A stretch of DNA of 64,000 bases from Actinacidiphila cocklensis (GCF_907177275.1 NZ_CAJSLV010000045.1:62001-126000); one strand, 5' to 3'. Positions 23,531 through 32,256 are shown, numbered from the stretch's first letter. The notes: generated from the sequence alone by a model not told the origin. Numbers and translations: made by a program.

Positions 23531-24901
23531 TCAGCCCGCCGCCGGCGCCTTCGACGCGGCATAGCGCTGCAGGAAGACCGCCTCCGCCAGCGACAGCCGC
23601 TCCAACTCCTGCGGCGACACGCTCTCGTTGACCGCGTGGATCTGCGCCTCCGGCTCGCTCAGCCCGATCAGCAGGATCTCCGCCTCCGGATACAGCGTCG
23701 CCAGCGTGTTGCACAGCGGGATCGAACCACCCTGGCCGGCGATCGCCAGCTCCTGCCCGTACGCCTCCCGCATCGCCTCGGCCATCGCGGTATAGGCCGG
23801 GCTCGTGGTGTCGGCCTGGAAGGGCTGGCCGATGCCGGTCTGGGTCACCTCGACCCGGGCGCCCCAGGGCGCCGCCGCCTTCAGGTGCGCGGTCAGGGCC
23901 TGCGAGGCCTGATCCGCCGTCACGCCGGGCGGCACCCGGACGCTCACCTGCGCACCCGCCGCGGCCTGCACCGAGGGTGTGGCGCCGATGATCGGCGGGG
24001 CGTCGATACCCAGCACCGTCACCGAGGGGCGGGCCCAGATGCGGTCGGCGACACTGCCGGTACCGACCAGCTCCACCCCGTCGAGCACCTTGGCGTCCCG
24101 GCGGAAGTCCTCCTCCGGGTAGCTCAGCCCGGCCCAGGTGCCGGAACCGTCCAGCCCCTCGACGGTGGTCGCCCCCGAGGCGTCCCGCAGCGAGTTGAGC
24201 ATTCTGATCAGCGCGGCGAGCGCGTCGGGCGCCGCCCCGCCGAACTGCCCCGAGTGCAGGTTGCCCTCAAGCGTGGCGACATGCACGTCGAGCCGCACCA
24301 TGCCGCGCAGCGACGAGGTCACGGTCGGCATCCCCACCCGGAAATTACCCGCGTCGCCGATCACGACCGCGTCGGCGGTGAGCAGCTCGGGGTGCGCCTC
24401 CGCGTACCTTTCGAGCCCGCCCGTGCCCTGCTCCTCCGAACCCTCCACGATCACCTTGACGTTCACCGGGACACCGCCGTGCTCCCGCAGTGCCCGCAGC
24501 GCGGTCAGGTGCATCACCACGCCGCCCTTGCAGTCCGCGGCACCCCGGCCGTACCACCGGCCGTCACGTTCCGTCAGCTCGAACGGCGGCGACAGCCACG
24601 CCGACTCGTCCAGCGGCGGCTGCACGTCGTAGTGCGCGTACAGCAGCACCGTCGGCGCGTCGGCAGGGCCGGGCAGCAGACCGTAGACCGACTGGGTGCC
24701 GTCCGGCGTGTCGAGCAGGGCCACGTCCTGGAAGCCCTCCTCCCGCAGCGCGGCAGCCACCCAGCCTGCGGCCTTCTCGCTCTCGCTGCGCGGGAACTGC
24801 CGCTCGTCGGCCACCGACGCGTACGACACCAGCTCTGCCAGCTCGGTACGCGCACGGGGCATGAGTGAGGCCACGGTCTCGGACAGCGGAACGGACGGCA
24901 T
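23531..24901 (-). CDS. M20 family dipeptidase
   Basis: 456 residues, normal for the M20/ArgE-DapE/CNDP family. Zinc ligands and catalytic residues appear in order: LYAHYDVQP (His, Asp), GRGAADCKGG (bridging Asp), EGSEEQGTGG (catalytic Glu and ligand), GDAGNF, and a terminal IHAVNES His. The lid domain insert (LEGNLHSGQFGG) is present. No signal peptide, so it likely hydrolyses dipeptides or N-acyl amino acids in the cytosol. AAGGAG lies 6 nt before the ATG at 24901. It is divergent from the flavoprotein gene. Confidence 0.93.
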   Translation of the reverse strand: MPSVPLSETVASLMPRARTELAELVSYASVADERQFPRSESEKAAGWVAAALREEGFQDVALLDTPDGTQSVYGLLPGPADAPTVLLYAHYDVQPPLDESAWLSPPFELTERDGRWYGRGAADCKGGVVMHLTALRALREHGGVPVNVKVIVEGSEEQGTGGLERYAEAHPELLTADAVVIGDAGNFRVGMPTVTSSLRGMVRLDVHVATLEGNLHSGQFGGAAPDALAALIRMLNSLRDASGATTVEGLDGSGTWAGLSYPEEDFRRDAKVLDGVELVGTGSVADRIWARPSVTVLGIDAPPIIGATPSVQAAAGAQVSVRVPPGVTADQASQALTAHLKAAAPWGARVEVTQTGIGQPFQADTTSPAYTAMAEAMREAYGQELAIAGQGGSIPLCNTLATLYPEAEILLIGLSEPEAQIHAVNESVSPQELERLSLAEAVFLQRYAASKAPAAG

Positions 24902-25060
24902 GGGCTGCTCCTTGCAGGAATCGGGGGACTGCTGTGGTGGTTGGTGCACACATCGGGTCGCTGCCGATGGTGCCACAGCGAGCTGACCGCGACGGGCGCA
25001 ATAGGATGCCCTGAGCAGGGGCGACGACAGCCGGACAGGCGAGCGGGAGCGGAAACAGAC

Positions 25061-26314
25061 GTGAGCGGTGAGCAGGCGGCGCAGGACAGCGGTGCGGGGG
25101 ACGGCGGAACGCCGACGGTCTGGGACGTCGTCGTGATCGGCGCAGGCCCCGCGGGAGCGTCGGCGGCCCATGCCGCAGCGGTCAGCGGCCGCCGGGTCCT
25201 GCTGCTGGAGAAGGCCGAACTCCCCAGGTACAAGACCTGCGGCGGTGGCATCATCGGCCCGTCGCGGGACGCGCTGCCGCCCGGTTTCGAACTGCCGCTG
25301 CGCGACCGGGTGCACGCGGTCACCTTCAGCCTCAACGGCCGGCTGTCCAGGACCAAGCGCTCCCGGCAGATGCTCTTCGGGCTGATCAACCGCCCCGAAT
25401 TCGACGCCGCCCTGGTCGACGCGGCCCGCGAGGCCGGCGCCGAGGTGCGTACCGGAGTGACCGTCTCCCGGGTGGAGCAGCACGGCCCAGGTGTGCCCGA
25501 CCGGCGCACGGTGGCGGTGATCGTGAACGGCAGCGGGGGAGCGGCAGGCAAGCGCGACGAGGAGATCGTCTACGCCCGCGCCGTGGTCGGCGCCGACGGC
25601 AGCGCCAGCCGGATAGGAGCCCATGTCGGGGTCAAACTCGACCAGGTCGACCTCGGCCTGGAAGCCGAGATCCCGGTGCCGGCCGCCGTGGCCGAGGACT
25701 GGAGCGGCCGGGTCCTCATCGACTGGGGTCCGCTGCCCGGCAGTTACGGCTGGGTCTTTCCCAAGGGCGACTCCCTCACCGTGGGCGTCATCTCGGCCCG
25801 CGGCGACGGCAGCGCCACCAAGCGCTACCTGGACGACTTCATCGCCCGCCTCGGCCTGGCCGGCTTCGAGCCGAGCGTGTCCAGCGGGCACCTCACCCGC
25901 TGCCGCGCCGACGACTCGCCGCTGTCCCGCGGCCGGGTGCTGGTCTGCGGCGACGCTGCGGGCCTGCTCGAACCCTGGACCCGCGAGGGCATCTCCTACG
26001 CGCTGCGCTCGGGCCGGCTCGCGGGGGAGTGGGCGGTGCGCATCGCCGAGGCGCATGACGCGGTGGACGCCCGCCGGCAGGCGCTCAACTACGCCTTCGC
26101 CGTCAAGGCCGGCCTGGGCGTCGAGATGGGCGTCGGCCGCCGCATGCTGACCCTCTTCGAGCGGCGCCCCGGGCTGCTGCACGCGGCCCTGACCACCTTC
26201 CCGCCGGCTTGGAGGGCCTTCGCAGGGATCACCCGCGGCAACCGCTCGCTGGCCGAGCTGGTCCGTACCCATCCGATGGCCCGCCGGGCGCTGGACAGCG
26301 TGAGCCGGGCCTGA
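25061..26314 (+). CDS. Geranylgeranyl reductase family FAD-dependent oxidoreductase
   Basis: 417 residues. N-terminal FAD site VVVIGAGPAGASAAHAA (about residues 24-40), the family motif LPRYKTCGGGI, and the C-terminal FAD loop VLVCGDAAGLLEPWTREGISYAL (residues about 291-313). Family members reduce isoprenoid double bonds, in actinobacteria often of menaquinone or polyprenyl chains. GTG 25061 was chosen from the GGAGCGG upstream and because the FAD motif then lies at the usual distance; the frame extends upstream without homology. A TAGGAT element at 25002-25007 may be the -10. Confidence 0.9.
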   Translation: MSGEQAAQDSGAGDGGTPTVWDVVVIGAGPAGASAAHAAAVSGRRVLLLEKAELPRYKTCGGGIIGPSRDALPPGFELPLRDRVHAVTFSLNGRLSRTKRSRQMLFGLINRPEFDAALVDAAREAGAEVRTGVTVSRVEQHGPGVPDRRTVAVIVNGSGGAAGKRDEEIVYARAVVGADGSASRIGAHVGVKLDQVDLGLEAEIPVPAAVAEDWSGRVLIDWGPLPGSYGWVFPKGDSLTVGVISARGDGSATKRYLDDFIARLGLAGFEPSVSSGHLTRCRADDSPLSRGRVLVCGDAAGLLEPWTREGISYALRSGRLAGEWAVRIAEAHDAVDARRQALNYAFAVKAGLGVEMGVGRRMLTLFERRPGLLHAALTTFPPAWRAFAGITRGNRSLAELVRTHPMARRALDSVSRA

Positions 26315-26369
26315 CGGCCTCCTCCGCGGCGGCAGCCGCGGGCGGCGCGCACGGCCCGGCGCCCCGGCG

Positions 26370-26861
26370 TCACCTGCCCGCGCCCTCGCTGCCGCCCTCG
26401 GCTTCGCCGGCCTGCCGTATCCGGAAGACCGGGTGCTTGGGCGCTATCGCCCGCAGCTCCTCATCGGTGGAATCCGGACCGACGCCGCCGAAGAAGACGC
26501 CCACCTCGGCCTTCCAGCGCTTGAGGTAGCCGCGCAGTATCGGCGTCTTGTCGTCGTCGGAGATCTCCACCGCGGTGAACTCCTCGACCTTCTTCCCCAG
26601 GTGCAGCTGCCCGCCGCCGGCCGCCCGCATGTTGTGCGTCCACTGGACGTGGCCGCGGGGGGCCACCAGATAGCGCTCGCCGTCCAGCGTCAGGACGTTG
26701 ACCGGGGTGGTGCGCCACTCCCCGCTCTTGCGGCCGCGGACCGCCAGCACCCGCGAGCCCCAGACGCTGACGCCGCGGCGGGTCAGGAAGGCGACGGTGC
26801 GGTTGAGGACGTTGACGGTGAACCAGCCGGGCTTCTGAACGTGCTGGACCTGCTCGGACAT
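26370..26861 (-). CDS. Nitroreductase-family deazaflavin (F420)-dependent oxidoreductase
   Basis: 163 residues of the split-barrel DDN-like family: GWFTVNVLNRTVAFLTRRG, then VLAVRGRKSGEWRTTPVNVL (the F420 phosphate-binding part, residues about 38-57), YLVAPRGHVQWTHNMRA, and LKRWKAEVGVFFGG. These enzymes use reduced F420 to reduce quinones or nitro compounds at the membrane. It is divergent from a TetR gene 145 bp away with several inverted repeats in the gap, so it is the probable target of that regulator. Confidence 0.9.
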   Translation of the reverse strand: MSEQVQHVQKPGWFTVNVLNRTVAFLTRRGVSVWGSRVLAVRGRKSGEWRTTPVNVLTLDGERYLVAPRGHVQWTHNMRAAGGGQLHLGKKVEEFTAVEISDDDKTPILRGYLKRWKAEVGVFFGGVGPDSTDEELRAIAPKHPVFRIRQAGEAEGGSEGAGR

Positions 26862-26882
26862 GACGGCCTCTCCAGTTTCTGT

Positions 26883-26946
26883 GAGCGGTGCTCTCGCTTG
26901 AGAACAGTGTGCCTTCCTTTCCTGCCCAAAAGCAAGAGCACCGCTC
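26883..26946. promoter_or_regulatory. Inverted repeats between F420-reductase and TetR genes
   Basis: GAGCGGTGCTCTCGCT (26883-26898) and AGCAAGAGCACCGCTC (26931-26946) are inverted with 15 of 16 matches. Within the first lies TGCTCTC-N4-GAGAACA (26889-26906), an 18-bp near-perfect palindrome of typical TetR-operator shape. Two sites suggest cooperative binding. Confidence 0.6.
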
Positions 26947-27006
26947 TCTATTTTTTTCGGGGCTCTCGTTCTTGGTCATTGCTCTTAGTGATGGCACACT
27001 GGGGCC

Positions 27007-27804
27007 ATGGGTGCGATCAGAGGAGCCAGGGAACGGGCCAGAGCGGAGATCACCGCGGCCATCAAGGAGGAGGCGGCGCGGCAGTTGGGCACGCACGGAC
27101 CCGCCGGGCTGTCGCTGCGCGCGGTCGCCCGCGAGCTGGGGATGGCGTCCTCCGCTCTCTACCGCTACTTCCCCAGCCGCGACGACCTGCTCACCGCTCT
27201 CATCATCGACGCCTACGACGCGGTCGGCGCGGCGGCGGAGCATGAGCTGGCGATGCTCGACCGGAGGCAGCCTGCCGCGCAACCGGTCGAGCGCTGGGTC
27301 GCGGTGTGCCGTGCGGCCCGCGACTGGGCGGTCGGCCATCCCCAGGAGTACGCCCTGATCTACGGCTCGCCGGTGCCCGGCTACTCGGCGCCGCAGGACA
27401 CCGTGGGACCCGCCTCCCGGGTCGGCCTCGCCTTGGTGTCGGTGGTCCGGGACGCCCACACCGCCGGCCTGCTCGGCGAGCCCGCCGGCCGGCCGCTCGC
27501 CGGTCCGGTGCGCGCCGACGCGGGCCGGCTCGCCGCCGAGCTGGCCCCCGAGCTACCGATCCGGGTGATCGCCGCGCTGGTCGCCGCCTGGGCGCAGGTC
27601 TTCGGCATCGTCAGCTTCGAAGTCTTCGGGCAGTTCAACCGGGTCGTGGAGGCCCGCAGCGAGTTCTTCGAGCAGGCCGCGGTCGCGCTCGCCGCCCAGG
27701 TGGGGCTGCGGACGGACGGCGGCGCGCGGGACGGCGCGATAGCCGCGGGCGCCTCGGCGGGCTCGGCCGGCCGCGGCGCCGGCGGCGTACTCCCGGCGAA
27801 GTAG
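27007..27804 (+). CDS. TetR/AcrR family transcriptional regulator
   Basis: 265 residues. HTH: ITAAIKEEAARQLGTHGPAGLSLRAVARELGMASSALYRYFPSRDDLLTALI spread over residues 15-66. The C-terminal domain matches the WHG-type actinobacterial TetR proteins (RDWAVGHPQEYALIYGSPVPGY), with a Gly/Ala-rich low-complexity tail. No Shine-Dalgarno; TTGGTC (26972) and CACACT (26995) at 17-bp spacing end 6 nt before the ATG, so it may be leaderless. Divergent from the F420-type reductase gene with strong operator candidates between them. Confidence 0.93.
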   Translation: MGAIRGARERARAEITAAIKEEAARQLGTHGPAGLSLRAVARELGMASSALYRYFPSRDDLLTALIIDAYDAVGAAAEHELAMLDRRQPAAQPVERWVAVCRAARDWAVGHPQEYALIYGSPVPGYSAPQDTVGPASRVGLALVSVVRDAHTAGLLGEPAGRPLAGPVRADAGRLAAELAPELPIRVIAALVAAWAQVFGIVSFEVFGQFNRVVEARSEFFEQAAVALAAQVGLRTDGGARDGAIAAGASAGSAGRGAGGVLPAK

Positions 27805-27850
27805 CCGCGCCGCCCCCGAGCAGCGGACGCGGGTGCCGAGGGTCGCGGTC

Positions 27851-27856
27851 TAGCGT
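27851..27856 (+). promoter_or_regulatory. -10 element of the histidine kinase operon (leaderless type)
   Basis: TAGCGT ends 6 nt before ATG 27863. No convincing -35 and no Shine-Dalgarno. Confidence 0.45.
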
Positions 27857-27862
27857 GGACGC

Positions 27863-29326
27863 ATGACGTACGAGGCGCAGCCGAAGCCGCCCCGGCGCGG
27901 GCACTTCCCCGCAGGCCGGGGCCATCACGGCAGGCCCTCGCTGTGGGTGCCGGCGCTGGCGCTGGCCTTCGTGCAGGTGGTCGGCTCCAGCCTGGCCGGG
28001 CGCCACCAGACCGTACGCCTCGACCTGGACTGGCTCGGCTATCTGCTGCTGCTCGCCGGCCCCGCGCTGCTGCTGCTCCGCCGCCGCAGGCCGGTCGAGG
28101 TGGCCGCGGGCACCGCCGTGGTGACGCTGCTCTACACCGTCCTCGGCTATCCCTACGGGCCGGTCTTCGCCAGCCTGGTGGTCGCCTTCTTCAGCGCGGT
28201 GGCCGCAGGGCACCGCAGAGCCGTGCTCGTCATCGCCGGCGCTGCCTTCGCCGCCCACGCGCTGGTCGGCGAGTGGCTCTACCGCTGGCTGCCGCCGTCC
28301 GGCGACAGCCGGACCTCATGGCAGGAGCTGTCGGGCGCCGCGGCCTGGCTGCTCGCCGTGCTGGCCGGGGCGGAGCTCTTCCGGGTGCGGCGCGAGCGCA
28401 TCGCCAGGGAGCGGCGGGAGCGGGCAGAGGCGGAGCGGCGCCGGGTGGACGAGGAGCGGATGCGGATCGCCCGGGAGCTGCACGACGTGCTGGCGCACAG
28501 CATCTCGCTGATCAATGTGCAGGCCGGGGTCGCCCTCGCGCTGATCGACGAGCGGCCCGAGCAGGCCCGCACCGCGCTGACCACGATCAAGGCGGCGAGC
28601 AAGGAGGCGCTGGGGGAGGTGCGCCAGGTGCTCAGCACGCTGCGGGCACCCGGCGAGGCGCCCCGCGCGCCCGCCCCCGGACTCGACCGGCTGCCCGAAC
28701 TGCTGGAGCAGGCCGCGGCCGCGGGCCTGCACGCCGAGGTGGGCGTCGAGGGCGAGCCGGTGCCGCTGCCCCCGGGTGCCGACCTGGCCGCCTTCCGTAT
28801 CGTCCAGGAGGCGCTGACCAACATCGTGCGGCACTCCGGATCGCGCACCGCGCGGGTGGGCCTGGGTTACCTGCCCGGCCTCGTGCAGGTACAGGTCGAC
28901 GACGACGGTCCCGCGGTGGCCGGCAGCGAGAGCGGCGGCGGCAACGGCCTGGTCGGTATGCGGGAGCGCGCCGCGGCGCTGGGCGGCACCGTCGAGACCG
29001 GCCGGCGCCCCGACGGCGGCTTCCGCGTCCTGGCCCGCCTCCCCCTCGGCGCCGCCGAGCCCCCCGTCCCCGAGCCCCCCGTCCCCGAGCACCCCGTCCC
29101 CGAGCCCCCCGTCCCCGAGCCCTCCGCCCCCGACGGCACGCCGACCGCCGGCCCGGCCCCGGCCCCTGGCACCCGCGCGGACACCGGCCCGAACGGGCCG
29201 CAGGCGGGACCCGCCGACCCCGCCGGACACACCGACCCCGCCGGAGAACGCGGCTCAGGGACCGGCCAGGAGCAGCAGACCACCGACCGGGAGGCCGGGA
29301 TACCCGCCGGCGAGGAGCGCCCATGA
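27863..29326 (+). CDS. NarL-type two-component sensor histidine kinase
   Basis: 487 residues. About four to five N-terminal membrane helices (residues 25-170) with short loops, a charged linker, the HisKA_3 dimerisation segment with phospho-acceptor His207 (RELHDVLAHSIS), and a HATPase domain (EALTNIVRHSG, DDDGPAVAGSESGGGNGLVGMRER in two blocks). After the ATPase there is an unusual Pro/Glu-rich tail of about 90 residues containing five EPPVP-type repeats. Its stop overlaps the response regulator start as ATGA, showing translational coupling. Signal unknown; the lack of an extracellular domain suggests sensing in the membrane. Confidence 0.93.
   Translation: MTYEAQPKPPRRGHFPAGRGHHGRPSLWVPALALAFVQVVGSSLAGRHQTVRLDLDWLGYLLLLAGPALLLLRRRRPVEVAAGTAVVTLLYTVLGYPYGPVFASLVVAFFSAVAAGHRRAVLVIAGAAFAAHALVGEWLYRWLPPSGDSRTSWQELSGAAAWLLAVLAGAELFRVRRERIARERRERAEAERRRVDEERMRIARELHDVLAHSISLINVQAGVALALIDERPEQARTALTTIKAASKEALGEVRQVLSTLRAPGEAPRAPAPGLDRLPELLEQAAAAGLHAEVGVEGEPVPLPPGADLAAFRIVQEALTNIVRHSGSRTARVGLGYLPGLVQVQVDDDGPAVAGSESGGGNGLVGMRERAAALGGTVETGRRPDGGFRVLARLPLGAAEPPVPEPPVPEHPVPEPPVPEPSAPDGTPTAGPAPAPGTRADTGPNGPQAGPADPAGHTDPAGERGSGTGQEQQTTDREAGIPAGEERP
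29057..29131. repeat. Five 15-bp units coding EPPVP in the kinase tail
   Basis: Units start at 29057, 29072, 29087, 29102 and 29117 and encode EPPVP, EPPVP, EHPVP, EPPVP, EPSAP. In-frame 15-bp period, so copy number can vary without frameshift. Confidence 0.8.
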
Positions 29327-29988
29327 TCCGCGTTGTGCTGGCCGACGACCAGGTGCTGGTGCGGGCCGGCTTCCGGGCGCTGCTCGACGCGCAGAGCGAC
29401 ATCGAGGTCGTCGGCGAGGCCGCCGACGGGCAGCAGGCGCTGCACGCGGTGCGGGAACTGCACCCGGACGCCGTGCTGATGGACATCCGCATGCCGGTCA
29501 TGGACGGGCTGGCCGCCACCCGCCGCATCACCGGGGACGCCGCGCTCGCGGGGGTGAAGGTGGTGGTGCTGACCACGTTCGAGCTGGACGAGTACGTCTT
29601 CGAGGCGATCCGCGCCGGCGCCTCCGGCTTCCTGGTCAAGGACACCGAACCGGCCGAGCTGCTGCGGGCGGTCCGCGCCGTGGTGGACGGCGACGCGCTG
29701 CTCTCGCCCGGCGTCACCCGCCGGCTGATCGCCGAGTTCGCCGCCCGCTCCAAGGAGCCGGCGGCGGTCGGCGCCCTCGACCAGCTCACCGACCGCGAAC
29801 GCGAGGTGATGGCGCTGGTCGGCATCGGCCTGTCCAACGAGGAGATCGCCCGCCGCCTGGTGGTCAGCCCGCTCACCGCGAAGACGCACGTCAGCCGGGC
29901 CATGGTCAAACTGGGTGCCCGCGACCGCGCCCAACTGGTCGTCCTGGCCTACGAGTCCGGTCTGGTGCGCCCCGGTTGGCTGGGCTGA
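29323..29988 (+). CDS. NarL/FixJ family response regulator
   Basis: 221 residues. Receiver domain with acidic pocket ADD (residues 7-9 area), phospho-acceptor Asp54 (VLMDIRMPVMDG), Thr in VLTTFELDEY and Lys in FLVKDT; then a LuxR-type HTH (LTDREREVMALVGIGLSNEEIARRLVVS in pieces, residues about 150-205). Partner of the preceding kinase, with start overlapping its stop (ATGA). It ends before a large near-perfect hairpin. Target genes are not evident from the neighbourhood. Confidence 0.95.
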   Translation: MIRVVLADDQVLVRAGFRALLDAQSDIEVVGEAADGQQALHAVRELHPDAVLMDIRMPVMDGLAATRRITGDAALAGVKVVVLTTFELDEYVFEAIRAGASGFLVKDTEPAELLRAVRAVVDGDALLSPGVTRRLIAEFAARSKEPAAVGALDQLTDREREVMALVGIGLSNEEIARRLVVSPLTAKTHVSRAMVKLGARDRAQLVVLAYESGLVRPGWLG

Positions 29989-30038
29989 CCCCGCCGCCCC
30001 GCCCGTACGGCCACCCGCACTCGAGGCCCGCCGACGAA

Positions 30039-30090
30039 CCGCCGCCGGCCCGGCCCCGCACGATGAAGTGCGGAACCGGGCCGGCGGCGG
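30039..30090. terminator. 22-bp bidirectional hairpin between response regulator and MFS genes
   Basis: Arms 30039-30060 and 30069-30090 match in 20 of 22 positions, loop 8 nt. It is the main feature of the 137-bp convergent gap. Confidence 0.7.
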
Positions 30091-30125
30091 ACGGCGTACC
30101 CACACCCCCGCGGGCACGCCGTAGG

Positions 30126-31721
30126 TCAGTCGCGCCCGGCGCCCCGGCCGCGGGAACCGGAACCGGAACCCGAGGACGATGCGGAAGAGGACGAGGCCGA
30201 AGAGGACGATGCGGAAGACGACGCAGCCGCCACCTCACCGTCGCCCCGCGCGGCCCGCCGCGCCTCGTCCTCGGCCGAGGACGCGACGAGGATGCCGTAG
30301 GACGGCCGCCGCCTGCGCAGGCCCGACAAGGTGAGCAGCAGCCCGGCCACACCGATGCCGGTGACCACCCACAGCGCCGGCCGGTAGCTGTCCAGGACCG
30401 CCTGCTTCCCGCCGCCGGGTCCGCTGGTGTGCGCGGTGACCACCGCGGTGACGACGGCCAGGAAGATCGCCCCGCCGACCTGGAAGGAGGTGTTGAGCAG
30501 GCCGGAGACCATGCCCTGCTCCTCGTCCTTGACACCGTTGGTGGCCTGGATGTTGAGCGAGGGGAAGGCCAGGGCGAACGCCGCGCCGAGCAGCAGCATC
30601 GACGGGAGGATGACGGCCGCGTAGCTCGGGTGCAGGTCGATCCGCAGGAAGAGCGCGTATCCGGTGACCAGCGCCAGGAAGCCGGCGGCGATCACCCGCG
30701 GGGTGCCGAACCGGTCGACGATCGGCCCCATCCGGGTGGACAGGATGGCGACCAGCGAGCCGGCGGGCAGGAAGGCGAGCGCGGTCTGCATGGCGCTGTA
30801 ACCGAGCACGTTCTGCAGGTACTGCGTGACCAGGAACTGGAAGGCCACGTAGGAGCCGAAGAAGGTCGCGGCGCCGAGATTCGCCCGGACCTGGTTGGAC
30901 GAGCGCAGTACGCCGAGCCGGATGAGCGGGTGGGCCGACCGCAGCTCGGTCAGGACGAACGCGGTGAGCAGCACGGCGACACCGGCGAAGGAGCCGAGCG
31001 TACGGGCCGAGGCCCAGCCGGCGCTCTGGGCGGAGACCACGGTGAACACCAGCAGCAGCATCGATGCCGTGCCGCTGACGGCGCCCGGCAGGTCGTAGCC
31101 TCTGCCCTTCGTGTTCTCCCGCGGGGTCCTGGGAATCAGCTTGAGGCCGGCGATCAGCGCGATCAGCGCGACCGGCGCGGGCAGCAGCATCGTCCAGCGC
31201 CAGCCCGCCTCGGTCAGGAAGCCGGAGAGCACCAGGCCCATCGAGAAGCCGGTGGCGCCGCAGCTGGAGTAGATGGTCAGGGCGCGGTTGCGCACCGGAC
31301 CCTCGGCGAAGGTGGTGGTGATGATCGACAGGCCGGCGGGCGCGGTGAAGGCGGCGCTCAGGCCCTTGATGAAGCGGGTGGCGATCAGCAGCGAGCCTGA
31401 GTCGACGAGGCCGCCGAGCAGCGAGGCGACGGCGAAGACGCCGAGTGCGACGAGGAAGACGCGGCGCCTGCCGAGCAGGTCGGCCGCCCGGCCGCCGAGC
31501 AGGAGCAGGCCGCCGTAACCGAGGATGTAGCCGCTGACGACCCACTGCAGGGAGTTGGTGGACAGGTGGAGGTCGTCGCCGATCGAGGGGAGCGCCACGC
31601 CGACCATCGACACGTCGAGTGCGTCGAGGAAGAGCGCGCCGCAGAGCACGAAGAGGGTGCCCCACTGCAGGGCACTCCAACGCTCTTCGGCCCGGGGGAC
31701 GGTAGTTGACGGAGAGGTCAT
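30126..31721 (-). CDS. MFS transporter (DHA2-type) with Ser-rich C-terminal tail
   Basis: 531 residues, about 14 membrane helices. Motif A is GGRAADLLGRRRVF after TM2, and the N-terminal DALDVSMVGVALPSIGDDL is typical of drug:H+ antiporters. The last about 40 residues are Ser/Ala/Gly-only low complexity, coded by 15-bp repeats. Divergent from a MarR gene 85 bp away. TAATGT lies 7 nt before the ATG at 31721 on the minus strand, indicating a leaderless mRNA, and the palindromic region next to it is the probable MarR site. Substrate unknown. Confidence 0.92.
   Translation of the reverse strand: MTSPSTTVPRAEERWSALQWGTLFVLCGALFLDALDVSMVGVALPSIGDDLHLSTNSLQWVVSGYILGYGGLLLLGGRAADLLGRRRVFLVALGVFAVASLLGGLVDSGSLLIATRFIKGLSAAFTAPAGLSIITTTFAEGPVRNRALTIYSSCGATGFSMGLVLSGFLTEAGWRWTMLLPAPVALIALIAGLKLIPRTPRENTKGRGYDLPGAVSGTASMLLLVFTVVSAQSAGWASARTLGSFAGVAVLLTAFVLTELRSAHPLIRLGVLRSSNQVRANLGAATFFGSYVAFQFLVTQYLQNVLGYSAMQTALAFLPAGSLVAILSTRMGPIVDRFGTPRVIAAGFLALVTGYALFLRIDLHPSYAAVILPSMLLLGAAFALAFPSLNIQATNGVKDEEQGMVSGLLNTSFQVGGAIFLAVVTAVVTAHTSGPGGGKQAVLDSYRPALWVVTGIGVAGLLLTLSGLRRRRPSYGILVASSAEDEARRAARGDGEVAAASSSASSSSASSSSASSSGSGSGSRGRGAGRD
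30172..30216. repeat. Three 15-bp units coding the Ser-rich MFS tail
   Basis: GAGGACGATGCGGAA-type units at 30172, 30187 and 30202 encode Ser/Ala blocks on the minus strand. Confidence 0.7.
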
Positions 31722-31736
31722 GCGCCGAACATTACA

Positions 31737-31762
31737 TGCATGCGCATCAGATGCAAGCGCAT
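31737..31762. promoter_or_regulatory. Interleaved palindromes, candidate MarR operator
   Basis: TGCAT (31737-31741) and ATGCA (31751-31755) are inverted with a 9-nt spacer; ATGCGC (31740-31745) and GCGCAT (31757-31762) are inverted with 11 nt. The site lies between the -10 of the MFS gene and the MarR promoter (TACCCT, 31795-31800, 6 nt before its ATG). Confidence 0.55.
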
Positions 31763-31806
31763 TTAATGTCCGTGCATCGGGGTCCGTTTTCTGCTACCCT
31801 GCGGGC

Positions 31807-32208
31807 ATGACCATGGACAAGGGTGAGCGGGCGCTGGAGCGCGAGTGGCGGGAGATCCTCGCCATCCACGCGCGCACCGCGTGCGAACTCGACCGTGAGC
31901 TGCATCAGTACGGGCTCTGTGCGAGCGACTTCGAGGTGCTCGACGTCCTCGCCGGCGACCCGGAGGACGGCGGCTGCACCTTCCGCGTGCAGGAGCTGGC
32001 CGACCGCGTGCATCTGAGCCAGAGCGCGCTGTCCCGGCTGGTCGCCAGGCTGGAGAAGGAAGGCCTCGTCAACCGGGGCATCTGCAGCGAGGACCGGCGC
32101 GGCGTGTACGTGGGGATCACCGACGACGGCCGGCGCCGCTACGAGCAGGCCCGCCCCGGCCACCGTGCCGTGCTGGAGCGGATGCTCGTCAAGCCCGCCC
32201 AGGTCTGA
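31807..32208 (+). CDS. MarR family transcriptional regulator
   Basis: 133 residues. The MarR winged helix is complete: LHQYGLCASDFEVLDVLA, RVQELADRVHLSQSALSRLVARLEKEGLV over residues about 60-88, then the wing CSEDRRGVYVGITDDGRRRYEQA. The start is ATG 31807, 6 nt after the -10 TACCCT, with no Shine-Dalgarno, so leaderless. Divergent from the DHA2 transporter, which it probably represses, with release by a small aromatic or drug-like ligand as in other MarR proteins. Confidence 0.93.
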   Translation: MTMDKGERALEREWREILAIHARTACELDRELHQYGLCASDFEVLDVLAGDPEDGGCTFRVQELADRVHLSQSALSRLVARLEKEGLVNRGICSEDRRGVYVGITDDGRRRYEQARPGHRAVLERMLVKPAQV

Positions 32209-32210
32209 CC

Positions 32211-32237
32211 CGCTCCCGCGGACGGCAGGCGGGAGCG
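32211..32237. terminator. Hairpin between MarR gene and convergent membrane protein gene
   Basis: CGCTCCCGC (32211-32219) and GCGGGAGCG (32229-32237), a perfect 9-bp stem with a 9-nt loop, 2 nt after the MarR stop codon. Confidence 0.6.
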
Positions 32238-32256
32238 ACGTAATGCGGGGCGCGGC

